From an uncultured Paracoccaceae bacterium (lineage in GTDB: Bacteria; Pseudomonadota; Alphaproteobacteria; Rhodobacterales; Rhodobacteraceae), in assembly GCA_947495795.1 (NCBI GenBank), contig CANMAI010000007.1, positions 230,953-294,952 of the forward strand: DNA of 64,000 bases. Reading direction: 5' to 3'. Made by a program: the position numbers and the translations under genes. The notes below the pieces were generated by a model that was not told the origin of the DNA, searched no databases, and saw only the letters and a program-made list of their open reading frames with translations. Shown here piece after piece: positions 52,324-60,949 of this stretch (position 1 is the first letter of the stretch; the number at the start of each line of letters is the position of its first letter).

Positions 52324-53376
52324 ATGGACAAGAAAGTTAAGCAGGTTCCGGCAGATCAGATCGTGCAGCCAAAGGTTGCCGGTGACAGCGTTGCTGCCAG
52401 AGCCATTGCCTTTGCGCAGAAGTATCGGACACAATTGACACCGGCCGTCTACGCCGTGTGGTACACATATTGTGCGCGGGAGAACAAGGCGATCAATGCA
52501 TCGCTGGATACCGCCATGAACACCGACCAGCCGCTGAGTGTTTCCAAGCTTACGGGGCTGTATCACGAACATCTTTCACCGCGGGCAATGTCGGATGAAT
52601 TGCAGGATATCGGCACGGATCTTACATCGACGATCGGGGATGTATCGAACGCGGTTGAGGCCAATATCAAAGAGCATACGGCCTTTTCGGGTAAGCTGCG
52701 CTCTGCCAAGCAATCGCTTTCCTATGGCACCTCCAAGGCGGAGGTTACGGCGGTGATTGCAAGCCTGCACAAGGCCAATCAGGATCACATTGCCTCCGCC
52801 CAGAAGATGACCGTGCAGCTGGAAAAGAACCGCGCGCATGTGGCCAAGCTGAAGAGCGAGCTGATCGAGGCCAAACGGACATCGAACACCGATTACCTGA
52901 CGGGGCTTGCCAACCGGCGGATGCTGGATGACCAGCTGGACAACGCGATATTCGAGGCGCGGCAGAAAAAGCAGCGTGTCTCCTTCCTCATGGCCTCCGT
53001 GGACGGGCTGAACGAGGTGACGGCCAAGTTCGGGCTGACGGCGGGAGATAACGTGGTGCGGGCCTTTGCGGAGGAGCTGAAGAAGGAGCTGCGCGGGGCC
53101 AAGATGGCGGCACGGTTCGAGGGGGCGCGCTTTGCCATCCTCCTGCCCAACACGCATGACCGCGAAGCCTTTGCGATCGGAGAGCGGGTCCGCAAGGCTT
53201 TTCGGGGGCGGGAATGGGTTTCCGAGGAAAGCGGCGCCGAGATTGGAGTGCTGACCGCTTCTTTCGGGGGGGCGATGCTGCTGCAGGGCGAAAACCGCGA
53301 GAAGTTGGTGCAGCGGGCCGATGAGGTGCTGACGCGCGCACAATCCAAGGGTGCGGATGTTGTGACCTTCAAGTAA
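52324..53376 (+). CDS. GGDEF-domain protein with a degenerate active site
   Basis: A 350-residue protein. The first 180 residues are helical, with a predicted coiled coil near 150-185 (QKMTVQLEKNRAHVAKLKSE). The GGDEF domain starts at TDYLTGLANRRMLDDQLDNA near 188. The signature position reads RFEGARFAILLP, with EGARF at residues 266-270 instead of GGDEF, and the metal-binding region reads VDGLNEVTAKFG. It therefore probably cannot make c-di-GMP and may instead be a binding or scaffold protein. No membrane segment or EAL domain. Confidence 0.85.
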   Translation: MDKKVKQVPADQIVQPKVAGDSVAARAIAFAQKYRTQLTPAVYAVWYTYCARENKAINASLDTAMNTDQPLSVSKLTGLYHEHLSPRAMSDELQDIGTDLTSTIGDVSNAVEANIKEHTAFSGKLRSAKQSLSYGTSKAEVTAVIASLHKANQDHIASAQKMTVQLEKNRAHVAKLKSELIEAKRTSNTDYLTGLANRRMLDDQLDNAIFEARQKKQRVSFLMASVDGLNEVTAKFGLTAGDNVVRAFAEELKKELRGAKMAARFEGARFAILLPNTHDREAFAIGERVRKAFRGREWVSEESGAEIGVLTASFGGAMLLQGENREKLVQRADEVLTRAQSKGADVVTFK

Positions 53377-53386
53377 GCGCTGGCAC

Positions 53387-54064
53387 TCAGGCTCTGGTGG
53401 CTTCGGGCGGTTCGCTCCGCAACAGCCATGCGCAGAGAGCGACGGCACAAACGCTGCCTATGATTTGGGCCAGGATGAAAGGGCCGACATCAAGAGGGCG
53501 GATACCCGCGAAGGTATCGGAGAAGCCGCGGGCTATCGTGACAGCCGGGTTGGCGAAGGATGTGGAGGCCGTAAACCAGTACGCCGCCGTGATATAGAGG
53601 CCAACCAGCATCGGGATCGCTTCCGCGCGGAATTTGAATGCTGCCAGGATGGTGGTGACAAGGCCGAATGTGGCGACGATTTCCGCAATCCACTGGCCTT
53701 GCCCAGTGCGGATAGTGATTGAACTTTGAAATATCGGTTGATCGAACATTGCGTGCGCAAGGAGGCTGCCCGCAATTCCACCAAGGATCTGGGCGCAGAT
53801 GAACGCCGCCGCCGGGGCCGAGGTGATGCTGCGCTTGAGAAGGAATGCGAGGGTGACAGCCGGATTCAAATGGGCACCGGAGATCGGCCCGAGGGTCATG
53901 ATGAGCACCACGAGAATGGCCCCGGTGGGCAGGGTGTTGCCAAGAAGGGCCACCGCTGTATCTTCCGTGAGCGTTTCGGCCATAATGCCGGAGCCAACCA
54001 CGGTCGCCACGAGGAGGCCCGTTCCAAGACTTTCAGCAACCAGTTGTTTGGGAAGAGAGAACAC
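53387..54064 (-). CDS. MIP/aquaporin family channel
   Basis: A 225-residue channel with six predicted membrane helices and two NPA loops: GPISGAHLNPAVTLAF near residue 60 and TASTSFANPAVTIARGF near 170. The family passes water, glycerol or small neutral solutes such as arsenite; the pore selectivity residues were not assigned. It is convergent to the GGDEF gene with only ten bases between. Confidence 0.9.
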   Translation of the reverse strand: MFSLPKQLVAESLGTGLLVATVVGSGIMAETLTEDTAVALLGNTLPTGAILVVLIMTLGPISGAHLNPAVTLAFLLKRSITSAPAAAFICAQILGGIAGSLLAHAMFDQPIFQSSITIRTGQGQWIAEIVATFGLVTTILAAFKFRAEAIPMLVGLYITAAYWFTASTSFANPAVTIARGFSDTFAGIRPLDVGPFILAQIIGSVCAVALCAWLLRSEPPEATRA

Positions 54065-54395
54065 CAGGAAACGTGCTTTCGGCTGACGAATACGGCTGCG
54101 GTTTTGCGCGGCAGTTTGGTTGGTAGTTGCGGTTTATGACGCCCTGATGACAGTTTTGCCCAAGCCACCGTGAAGCTGCCATTCCGGGTGGGACGGGGGC
54201 TGGCCGCTTCGTTTTTGCCGCTGAAGTGGCTGCGACCCTGACGACTATCTTGTTGGGTTCGATCCGGTGGATCGGCGTTGGAGATGATACGCGCAATCGT
54301 TTGCTCGGCTTGCCTCGCCCGAAAAAAGTTGCAGCGCCCCCTCGCCAAGATGGGTTTGTGCCTTAGGTGGCTGGCTCTGAATGGAGGGCGGTTTC
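54065..54395. other. Gene-free stretch upstream of the aquaporin gene
   Basis: About 330 bases between two divergent genes (aquaporin and DUF2177). No frame with recognisable product is present. It must hold both promoters, but I could not pick out clear -35/-10 elements. Confidence 0.4.
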
Positions 54396-54803
54396 GTGAG
54401 CTTGGTCTGGATCTATCTTGTCTCGTTCGTGGCGTTTCTGGGGGTTGATGCGGTGTGGCTGCGCAATGTGATGTCGCCGCTGTTCAATGCGCATGTCGGG
54501 CCGCTGTTGCGTGAGGAAATGCGGCTGGAAGCAGCGGTTGGCTTTTACGCGCTTTACATTGCGGGCGTGATGTATTTTGCCACGCTTCCCGCGCTGCGAG
54601 CCGGGATGGTGAGCGAGGCCGTGATCAAGGGGGCTGTGCTGGGGTTTCTGGCTTACGGAACCTATGAGGCGACGAATATGACGACGCTTAAGGGCTGGAC
54701 CTGGAGCATGGTGGCTATCGATACCAGCTGGGGTGTGTTTCTGACAGCATTGACAGCTGTGGTGGGGTATTATGCAGCACCTTATCTTGGCTGGAAGCCC
54801 TGA
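54396..54803 (+). CDS. DUF2177 family membrane protein
   Basis: A 135-residue inner-membrane protein with four hydrophobic helices. Family blocks are LVSFVAFLGVDAVWLRNVM near 7, YALYIAGVMYFATLPAL near 50, GAVLGFLAYGTYEATNMTTL near 78, and the signature MVAIDTSWGVFLTALTAVVG near 108. Function unknown. The GTG at 54396 is preferred because GGAGGG lies seven bases upstream; an in-frame ATG at 54381 overlaps that ribosome site. Confidence 0.85.
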   Translation: MSLVWIYLVSFVAFLGVDAVWLRNVMSPLFNAHVGPLLREEMRLEAAVGFYALYIAGVMYFATLPALRAGMVSEAVIKGAVLGFLAYGTYEATNMTTLKGWTWSMVAIDTSWGVFLTALTAVVGYYAAPYLGWKP

Positions 54804-54965
54804 TCAGTAGGGCAGAACGCCCCGGACAAAGGGCAGGGTAAGCGCGCTGATGATGCCGACAAGTGCGCCGATGCCAAAACGGCTGAGCGTTGTTTTCAGG
54901 CTGGGAGCGAACAGGCTGAGCGCGCCGCAGACGACGCCGTAGAAGGTGAGTGAGACGAAATCCAT
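54804..54965 (-). CDS. Small membrane protein (53 residues)
   Basis: The frame encodes MDFVSLTFYGVVCGALSLFA, PSLKTTLSRFGIG and ALVGIISALTLPFVRGVLPY, two hydrophobic helices with a short polar loop. AAGGGGG lies six bases before the ATG. Its stop is directly next to the convergent DUF2177 stop. The layout and ribosome site argue for a real gene of unknown function. Upstream of it is repeat A copy 2. Confidence 0.65.
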   Translation of the reverse strand: MDFVSLTFYGVVCGALSLFAPSLKTTLSRFGIGALVGIISALTLPFVRGVLPY

Positions 54966-55035
54966 TATAGCCCCCTTTCTGAGTGTGCCGAGTATGACCC
55001 GCGGATTGTTTTTTGGCTACGGGCAGGCTGGCTAT

Positions 55036-55138
55036 GGCGTTTCGTTTTAGACTTGGTTCACCCATCGCTGGCTGAAAGCAAGGATTTCAACGCGCTAGGT
55101 GATAAGTTGTGTTTCTGGACAAAAGCCAAACGCCTTAG
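55036..55138 (-). repeat. Dispersed repeat A, copy 2, starting at a stop codon
   Basis: It aligns without gaps to 7922-8024 over 103 bases. On the minus strand it starts CTAAGGCGTTTGGCTTTTGT, with TAA the stop codon of the VWA gene, and ends AAACGAAACGCC. The central part contains the shared blocks CGCGTTGAAATC and TTTCAG. It separates the VWA gene from the small membrane protein gene. Confidence 0.7.
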
Positions 55139-55884
55139 CCGGAGGGAGTGCCAGAACTGCGGGGGATCTGAATGCCTCCGATAATTTGGCAGGCGAGCGT
55201 TTGGGCGAGTGCTTTTGAAAGCTCTTCCACCGTTTCGGCTGAGACGTATTTGCCGCCTGTGCGGTCGGCCAGGCATTCTGCGACGGTGGTACCGGCCGTG
55301 TAGTTAGCCTGCTCGGGGCTGTCCCATGAGAAGAAATCGCCGCGTACCTTGAAGCCGATCACATGGACAGTGAGATCCTGTGCTTCGGCAGCAAGCTGTT
55401 CGCCCAGTTGGCAGGGTGTGCCGCCGCAGGTTTCCTTTCCGTCCGTTACCAGCACCACGACCCCCGGCCTTTCGCGAAAGGCCAACACTTCGGCGGCGCG
55501 GCGCACGGCGGCTGTAAGGGGGGTCATCCCATCTGGGCTGAGCGCATCGACTGCGCCAATGATGCTGGGGGCTGCATTGTTGATGGGGCTGAAGCGGAGA
55601 TCGATATTGGAGCAGGCATCGCTTTCGCCTGGGCCGTAGATGATGAGGCCGATGCGGCGGAACTGCGCTATATGAGGCATGGATTGGTGCATGGCGCGGC
55701 GGGCTTCGAAAATGCGCGGCTCGTTGAGGAGGTTGAAGCCCATCTCGGACATGGAGCCTGAGCCATCGAATACAATCATGGCATCTTCGGTGCAGTTTTC
55801 CGTGGCCTTGGCGATATGTGTGCTGAGCGGAAGAACGGCGAGGGCAGTGGCTGTGAGGGTGGCCCTGAGATGCCACATCTTCAT
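55135..55884 (-). CDS. Secreted VWA-domain protein
   Basis: A 249-residue protein with a signal peptide (MKMWHLRATLTATALAVLPL) and one von Willebrand A domain. The MIDAS motif is AMIVFDGSGSMSEMG near 36, with the later Thr in DGMTPLTAAVRRAAEVL near 118 and the Asp in VVVLVTDGKETCGGTPC near 143. Five to six Cys suggest disulfides. Its ATG overlaps the stop of the Popeye-like gene, so the two are translated together. The stop codon belongs to repeat A. Confidence 0.87.
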   Translation of the reverse strand: MKMWHLRATLTATALAVLPLSTHIAKATENCTEDAMIVFDGSGSMSEMGFNLLNEPRIFEARRAMHQSMPHIAQFRRIGLIIYGPGESDACSNIDLRFSPINNAAPSIIGAVDALSPDGMTPLTAAVRRAAEVLAFRERPGVVVLVTDGKETCGGTPCQLGEQLAAEAQDLTVHVIGFKVRGDFFSWDSPEQANYTAGTTVAECLADRTGGKYVSAETVEELSKALAQTLACQIIGGIQIPRSSGTPSG

Positions 55885-56576
55885 GTTACGGCCTCCAATG
55901 CAGGCTCCATCACGCGGGTACGCAGTGTGTTCTCGGCCAGTTTACGCGCAATATCGCGGGTGAGAAGCTGTTCGAACGAAAGACGGATGGCGGGTGCGGA
56001 CTGAAACAGTGACCGAAGCTCCGCTCTATTCCATTCCAGATACTGGCCGCCGGGCCCGAGTGTGACGGTGGCGTTCGCCGTTTGCTCGAGAATGAGGGAA
56101 AGCTCGCCCACAAAGCCGGTTTCGGCATCCAGAACATCACCATTGGGCAGATTTATGGTGCAGGGGCCGCGGTAGATGAAGAAGAGCTTCTGCGGAGTTT
56201 CGCCGTGACGCACAAGCGTGATCTCTGTGTTGGTGGAGACCTTTTGGGCGGCCTTCATGATGCGCCGAAAGTGGCCTGGAAGGGGCGCGCCGAGCTGATT
56301 GTAGATCTCGCGTTCCACGGTATCGAGCGTGCCATGCCGCCTTTCGCGGAGGATTACGACGATGAGGATGGTATTGGAGACCACCATCACAGCGCTCCAG
56401 ATCATCGCATCCCAAAGTGGTGTGGCGGGATGAGTGATATAGTAGACGGCGTAAAGCACGTTGCCCGCGAGAAGAAGCAGGCGCAGCTTGATCTGATCTT
56501 TGAGGAGATAGCCTGTCACCTGCAGAAGGGCTGCGAGGTGGACGATGATAGCGGTGGAAAAGAGATACTCGGTCAT
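55881..56576 (-). CDS. Popeye-like membrane protein with cyclic-nucleotide-binding fold
   Basis: A 231-residue protein with about three membrane helices in the first 75 residues (STAIIVHLAALLQVTGYLL, LLLLAGNVLYAVYYITH, MIWSAVMVVSNTILIVVIL), then a cytosolic cNMP-type jelly roll from about 105 (ITLVRHGETPQKLFFIYRGP, VLDAETGFVGELSLILEQ). The arrangement matches Popeye-domain proteins. The usual phosphate-cassette Arg is not obvious, so ligand binding is uncertain. It is coupled to the VWA gene. Confidence 0.78.
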   Translation of the reverse strand: MTEYLFSTAIIVHLAALLQVTGYLLKDQIKLRLLLLAGNVLYAVYYITHPATPLWDAMIWSAVMVVSNTILIVVILRERRHGTLDTVEREIYNQLGAPLPGHFRRIMKAAQKVSTNTEITLVRHGETPQKLFFIYRGPCTINLPNGDVLDAETGFVGELSLILEQTANATVTLGPGGQYLEWNRAELRSLFQSAPAIRLSFEQLLTRDIARKLAENTLRTRVMEPALEAVT

Positions 56577-56681
56577 GTGTGGGCCTGTCAGTGATGGCTG
56601 ACTATGGCGCTGGAGCGGGCTTTCAACAAGAAATTCATAAGCCGGAATGTAGCGTGGCGCACATTTTGCTGCCTTATGATT

Positions 56682-57233
56682 TCAGAGATCACCGTCCCTT
56701 GGTGCATTCGGATCGGGCCGGATCATGCTGCGTTCCCTGAGAAAGGGATGAACCTTGACGGCGCGGCGAAGGGCACGCTGCGCGCGTTCCGGGCGGCCCT
56801 GACGCATGTAGCTCATGGCCTGGCCGGACAACGCGCCGAAATGATAGGGATGGGTGGACAGCACCGTTTCGATATCTTTGAGCGCGCCATCGTAATCATC
56901 GCGCAGAAAGCGGGTGAAGGCGCGCTGGTTGAAGGCCTCGGCGTAGGTGGGGCAATAGCGTATGAGGCGATCGAGCAGTGTTTCCGAGAGTGCGAGATCA
57001 TAGGCCTCGCGGCGTTTGATCGCGCGATCCAGCAAATCCTGAGCCTCTGCATCGGGCGCGGTGAGCCAGAGCTGCCAAAGTGTGGCCGCTGCCGCATTGG
57101 CGTTTTGCTCATCGGGCGCGGTGAGGAGGCGGGTGAGGGCTGTTGCGGTTTCATCGGCCTGATCGGGCGGCGGCGGGCAGGCCGCAAAGATGATTTGCGG
57201 CAGCAAGGTGATGAGGATCGCGAAACTCTTCAT
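56682..57233 (-). CDS. Exported TPR-repeat protein
   Basis: A 183-residue protein with a signal peptide (MKSFAILITLLPQIIFA) then Cys, which could also be a lipoprotein-like site, and helical repeats: AYDLALSETLLDRLIRYCPT, AEAFNQRAFTRFLRDDYDGA, LKDIETVLSTHPYHFGALSG and QGRPERAQRALRRAVKVHP are TPR-type. It acts as a binding scaffold in the envelope. The start at 57233 is chosen at the signal peptide; the frame reaches 57329. Confidence 0.83.
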   Translation of the reverse strand: MKSFAILITLLPQIIFAACPPPPDQADETATALTRLLTAPDEQNANAAAATLWQLWLTAPDAEAQDLLDRAIKRREAYDLALSETLLDRLIRYCPTYAEAFNQRAFTRFLRDDYDGALKDIETVLSTHPYHFGALSGQAMSYMRQGRPERAQRALRRAVKVHPFLRERSMIRPDPNAPRDGDL

Positions 57234-57578
57234 AGTGCTACAGAATGTTTCAATTCTGTGAATGGTCAACCCCTCTGATTCTGAGAATCGAACCCGCCGC
57301 AGAAGGCTGATTTCGTGACCTTTGTGCAACGAAAGGGAGGCCGCATGTGGAGGGATCAGGGTGGCTCACCGTTCCAGCGCTAAACTGCGGTTATAGACGG
57401 CTTGTTAACCATGTTTTTTGGGGTGCGCGGTGAAAAATGCCGCGTATAACGAATTTCGTAAGGGCGTGAGTTGTTGAGGGTTTGCAGGCGGTGGCACGGC
57501 AGGATGCGGAAGACATTCGCCTGATGTGACGCGTGGGTGGCACAAGCGTTGCGCTGGGCAAGGGCATTCTGAACCGAA

Positions 57579-57716
57579 GCCCTGTATCGGTGCCTGACAG
57601 GCTAGCTTGTAACGATTTCTCTGACCGCTCTCTTGGAATTGGCCGCTCCCCAACAGGAGCGGCCCAGAGATACGGGCTGTATCGGGCTGTCCATCCCCCC
57701 GGTACCGATGTGGCGC
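57579..57716 (+). ncRNA. Candidate rod-shaped RNA, 6S-like
   Basis: In a 560-base gene-free region, GCCCTGTATCGGTGCC (57579-57594) can pair with GGTACCGATGTGGCGC (57701-57716) over 13 consecutive pairs including wobbles. Inside, GACAG pairs with CTGTC, then comes a large asymmetric bubble, then TCTCTTGG pairs with CCCAGAGA, and the tip is a perfect nine-pair hairpin (GGCCGCTCC/GGAGCGGCC, loop CCAACA). A long rod with a central bubble is the architecture of 6S RNA. GCCCTACCGGGCTTT at 57724-57738 could be its terminator. Strand and identity are uncertain. Confidence 0.4.
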
Positions 57717-57746
57717 GTATGACGGCCCTACCGGGCTTTGCCAGAC

Positions 57747-57784
57747 GGCGTTTCGCGGGTCGCTCTCTGTCCCCGCGAAACGCC
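57747..57784 (-). terminator. Strong hairpin downstream of the DUF1203 gene
   Basis: GGCGTTTCGCGGG pairs without mismatch with CCCGCGAAACGCC across a 12-base loop. It begins nine bases after the DUF1203 stop on the minus strand. The arm contains GCGTTTCGC, similar to the ends of repeat A. There is no T-run. Confidence 0.5.
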
Positions 57785-57793
57785 CGACTGCGA

Positions 57794-58261
57794 TCAGGCC
57801 CGGGTGACGCTGGCTGCGAAACAACCATGTCTGGCATTGTGGAGATGGATCATCTTCACATCCGGGTTTTCGAACATCTTCTCGATAGCGGGCGCGATCT
57901 GCCGGCCCTCCACAACATCCGCCTCCAAAATCATCGCGTTCTCATCGAAGCCGCGAAGGGAGAGAAGGCGCGTGCAGAGGATTTCCGGCACCTCGCCCGG
58001 CGCCAGCTGCGCCTGTTTTGCATTCTGGCGGACATAGATTGCGTGAGATGCGCGGTAGGGGGAGTTGTCGGGTAGATGTGTGTGATTGATGAGGAGGACG
58101 CGCTCGCCGATCTCTGCGTCTGCGAGGCTGATGCGGCAGGGTATGCCGGGGTGTTCTGTGACGGTTCGGAGCTCGGCATGGTGGGCTTTGAGAGCTTCCG
58201 GGGCCATGGAGAAGAAGGGCTGGAAAGGTTCGGGCGCGAGGGCGTGGATCTGGAAGGGCAT
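57794..58261 (-). CDS. DUF1203 family protein
   Basis: A 155-residue soluble protein matching DUF1203: MPFQIHALAPEPFQPFFSMA, PGIPCRISLADAEIGERVLL near 59, INHTHLPDNSPYRASHAIYV near 79, and MIHLHNARHGCFAASVTRA at the end. The Cys and His residues are family-typical. Function unknown. AGGAG is seven bases before the start. Confidence 0.88.
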   Translation of the reverse strand: MPFQIHALAPEPFQPFFSMAPEALKAHHAELRTVTEHPGIPCRISLADAEIGERVLLINHTHLPDNSPYRASHAIYVRQNAKQAQLAPGEVPEILCTRLLSLRGFDENAMILEADVVEGRQIAPAIEKMFENPDVKMIHLHNARHGCFAASVTRA

Positions 58262-58369
58262 CTGTGTCTCCTGTTTGTTTGAAGAGAAGATGCCGGTGAT
58301 TGCGCGGCCTTGCGACCCGATCCTTGCGGGAAGGGCAAGGGTTGCCCACCCTAGCGGCTTGGGCGAAGG

Positions 58370-58846
58370 TCAGGCGACCAATGCGCAGACCTCGCGGACG
58401 CGCGCCTGCTGGGCAACACGCGCTTCCAGTTGGGCATCGCGGGTTGCGCGGACGCGTTTTTCGCGGGCGTCAAGGGATGCCAGTTCGCGTGCGCGCGCAG
58501 CGATTGCGAGGCCGACGGCAATGAGGGCTGCGGCGGCACCGGAAAGCAGGCCGAAAGGGCTGGCGACGACGATGCCGAGGGCAATGGAGGCAAGGATGTC
58601 AAGGGCTAGGCGGTCTTGCACGGCTTTTGCGCGTGCCGCTATGGCCCCGAGGTCGGCTTCAAGTGCCGCGGTCCGCTCCGTCATCTCATCAAGAGTGGCC
58701 TGGGCTGCCTTGCACTCTTCATCGAACGTCTCGGGGATGGAAGGCTGCTCGACCGGTTGGAAGAGCGCATCTGCCACCAGCCGGATGATTGGGCCGAGAA
58801 TGGGGATCATTGTGACGAACGTGTAGAATTGGGGATCACGGGCCAT
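58370..58846 (-). CDS. Membrane protein with coiled coil
   Basis: A 158-residue protein I do not recognise. It opens MARDPQFYTFVTMIPILGPI, has a predicted coiled coil near 45-80 (TLDEMTERTAALEADLGAIA), a hydrophobic pair near 88-125 (ILASIALGIVVASPFGLLSG, AAAALIAVGLAIAARA), and an Arg-rich helical C-terminus. The start at 58846 has AAGG upstream; the frame extends to 59041 without homology. Confidence 0.6.
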   Translation of the reverse strand: MARDPQFYTFVTMIPILGPIIRLVADALFQPVEQPSIPETFDEECKAAQATLDEMTERTAALEADLGAIAARAKAVQDRLALDILASIALGIVVASPFGLLSGAAAALIAVGLAIAARARELASLDAREKRVRATRDAQLEARVAQQARVREVCALVA

Positions 58847-59236
58847 TGGGCAACCTTTCGCACGAGTTACGGACGATAGAGTTGCAGAATGCGATCCGGC
58901 GGCCAGTGAGAAACGCCACTCCGTTGGAAAGTCTGCCCGGTGGGAGTGCGATGAAGGTCGGAGGGCATGTAGTCGGCGAGCCAGACACCGTTTTCGGTAC
59001 GTGGAAGAGGTGACCGGCCGTTGCCGTTGCGCTTGCGGCATAGCGAGTGCGACGGGATTATCGTGGCGCTGACCGACCTTTTAGGCGGCTTCCGGTTGCG
59101 CCAAGAGAAGGACGTGGTGGCGATTGGATCGTCTGGAGGCCGAGATCGACCTTGGCCCAGCCCCCGGCACAAGGCGACAGCCCCGTTTCTCTGGTTCGTG
59201 GAGGAGGGTCAGCCGAAGAATTTGCGGTGGTTTAAG
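58847..59236. other. Gap before metG with a weak open frame
   Basis: No certain gene. A minus-strand frame (58867 to about 59172) has a protein-like end, including ENGVWLADYMPSDLHRTPTG and QTFQRSGVSHWPPDRILQLY, but no ATG at the right place and no ribosome site. It may be a gene fragment. Confidence 0.3.
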
Positions 59237-60949
59237 TCACCTTGTTCCGGCAAAGCGCTCTTCCCATTCTTCGCGCTGTTCGTCTGTGATCTTGGTGAAG
59301 AGGTTTTCCGGGACGGTAAATGGATGGCCTTCGGGCAGGGCGTTGGCAGTTTCGGCGATGCTTTCGGGCCATTTGGCACCGCTGCCGAGGGCTTCGCGGA
59401 GGGTAGCGGAGGCGAAAGGGATGAAGGGCTCGGACAGGGTGGCGTAGAGGGCCGCGAGGTTGAGGGCGAAGCGGGTGATCGCGGCTGCCTGCTCAGGATT
59501 TTCCTTAAAAACGGCCCACGGGGCGGCGGATTGGAGGTATTCGTTGCCGGCGACCCAGATGGCGCGCAGCTCGGCTGCGGCCTTGCGGATTTCGATGCTT
59601 TCCATGTGGGCCTCATAGGTGGCGAGGCGGATTTGCAGATCGGCGATTACAGCCTCTTCGGCTTCTCCATAAGTGCCACCGGTGGGGACCGCTTCGCCGA
59701 ATTTGGAGCGGCAGAATTTTGTGATGCGGGAGACGAAGTTGCCGAGGACGTCTGCGAGATCCTTGTTGGCGCCTTGCTGAAAGACCTCCCAGGTGAATTC
59801 GGCATCGTTGTTTTCGGGGGCGTTGGAGAGGAGCCACCAGCGCCAGTAATCGGCGGAGAGGATTTCGAGCGCCTGATCCATGAAGACGCCGCGCCCTTTC
59901 GATGTGGAGAACTGGCCACCCTGATAATTGAGGTAGTTGAAGGACTTGATGTAATCGACAAGCTTCCACGGCTCACCTGATCCGATGATCGTGGCGGGGA
60001 AGGAGAGGGTGTGGAAGGGGACGTTATCCTTGCCCATGAACTGGACGTATTTTACTTCCTCTGCACCCTTGTCCGTCCGCCACCAGCGTTGCCAGTCTGC
60101 GTCCTGTAGCCCGTTTGCATCGGCCCATTCGGCGGTGGCGGCGATGTATTCGATAGGTGCATCGAACCAGACATAGAAGACTTTGCCCTCCATGCCGGGC
60201 CAGTCTTCGCTGCCCCGTTTCACCGGTATGCCCCAATCGAGATCGCGGGTGATGCCGCGATCCTGCAGACCGTCTCCGTCCTTCAGCCATTTCCTGGCGA
60301 TGGAAGTGGTGAGGATAGGCCAGTCTTTCTTGCTGTCGATCCATGCCTCGAGATCACCGGCGAGGGCGGATTGGCGAAGGTAGAGGTGCTTGGTTTCGCG
60401 GACTTCGAGATCGGTGGAGCCCGAAATGGCGGAGCGGGGGTTGATCAGGTCCGTTGGGTCAAGTTGTTTGGTGCAGTTCTCGCACTGATCGCCACGTGCG
60501 CCATCATAGCCGCAGTTCGGGCAGGTCCCCTCGATATAGCGATCTGGCAGGAAGCGGCCATCGGTGTGGGAATAGACCTGTTTTTCGGTGACTTCCTCAA
60601 TGAGGCCAGCCTCGGCGAGCTTGCCCGCAAAATGCTGGGTAAGAGCGTGGTTGCGCTGGCTTGAAGAGCGGCCGAAGTGATCCCAGGCGAGGCCGAAACC
60701 TTCCGCAAGATCCCGCTGTATGGCCCACATCTCGGCGCAGTATTCCGCAACGGGCTTGCCCGCTTTGGCGGCGGCAAGCTCTGCCGGCGTACCATGCTCA
60801 TCCGTTGCGCAGATATGCATCACCTCATGGCCGCGTGCACGTGCGTAGCGGGCATAGACATCGGACGGCAGCTGTGAGCCTACCAGATTGCCGAGATGCT
60901 TGATGCCATTGATGTACGGAATGGCGGAGGTGATGAGGATGCGGGACAT
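59237..60949 (-). CDS. metG: Methionine--tRNA ligase
   Basis: Charges tRNA-Met. The 570-residue enzyme has [20 protein letters not shown] with the HIGH-type motif near residue 16, zinc-type Cys pairs in [17 protein letters not shown] near 143-159, [12 protein letters not shown] near 267, and a KMSKS-equivalent [11 protein letters not shown] near 345. The C-terminal anticodon-binding helices are present; no tRNA-binding (Trbp111) domain is attached. Single gene. Confidence 0.96.
   Translation of the reverse strand: MSRILITSAIPYINGIKHLGNLVGSQLPSDVYARYARARGHEVMHICATDEHGTPAELAAAKAGKPVAEYCAEMWAIQRDLAEGFGLAWDHFGRSSSQRNHALTQHFAGKLAEAGLIEEVTEKQVYSHTDGRFLPDRYIEGTCPNCGYDGARGDQCENCTKQLDPTDLINPRSAISGSTDLEVRETKHLYLRQSALAGDLEAWIDSKKDWPILTTSIARKWLKDGDGLQDRGITRDLDWGIPVKRGSEDWPGMEGKVFYVWFDAPIEYIAATAEWADANGLQDADWQRWWRTDKGAEEVKYVQFMGKDNVPFHTLSFPATIIGSGEPWKLVDYIKSFNYLNYQGGQFSTSKGRGVFMDQALEILSADYWRWWLLSNAPENNDAEFTWEVFQQGANKDLADVLGNFVSRITKFCRSKFGEAVPTGGTYGEAEEAVIADLQIRLATYEAHMESIEIRKAAAELRAIWVAGNEYLQSAAPWAVFKENPEQAAAITRFALNLAALYATLSEPFIPFASATLREALGSGAKWPESIAETANALPEGHPFTVPENLFTKITDEQREEWEERFAGTR

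Noticed and set aside
57270..57305. tRNA-like T-arm (GGTTCGATTCTC on the minus strand)
   Set aside because: No acceptor, D or anticodon arms could be assembled around it.
58867..59172. 101-codon minus-strand frame before metG as a gene
   Set aside because: Would need a TTG start without ribosome site; kept only as a possible fragment.
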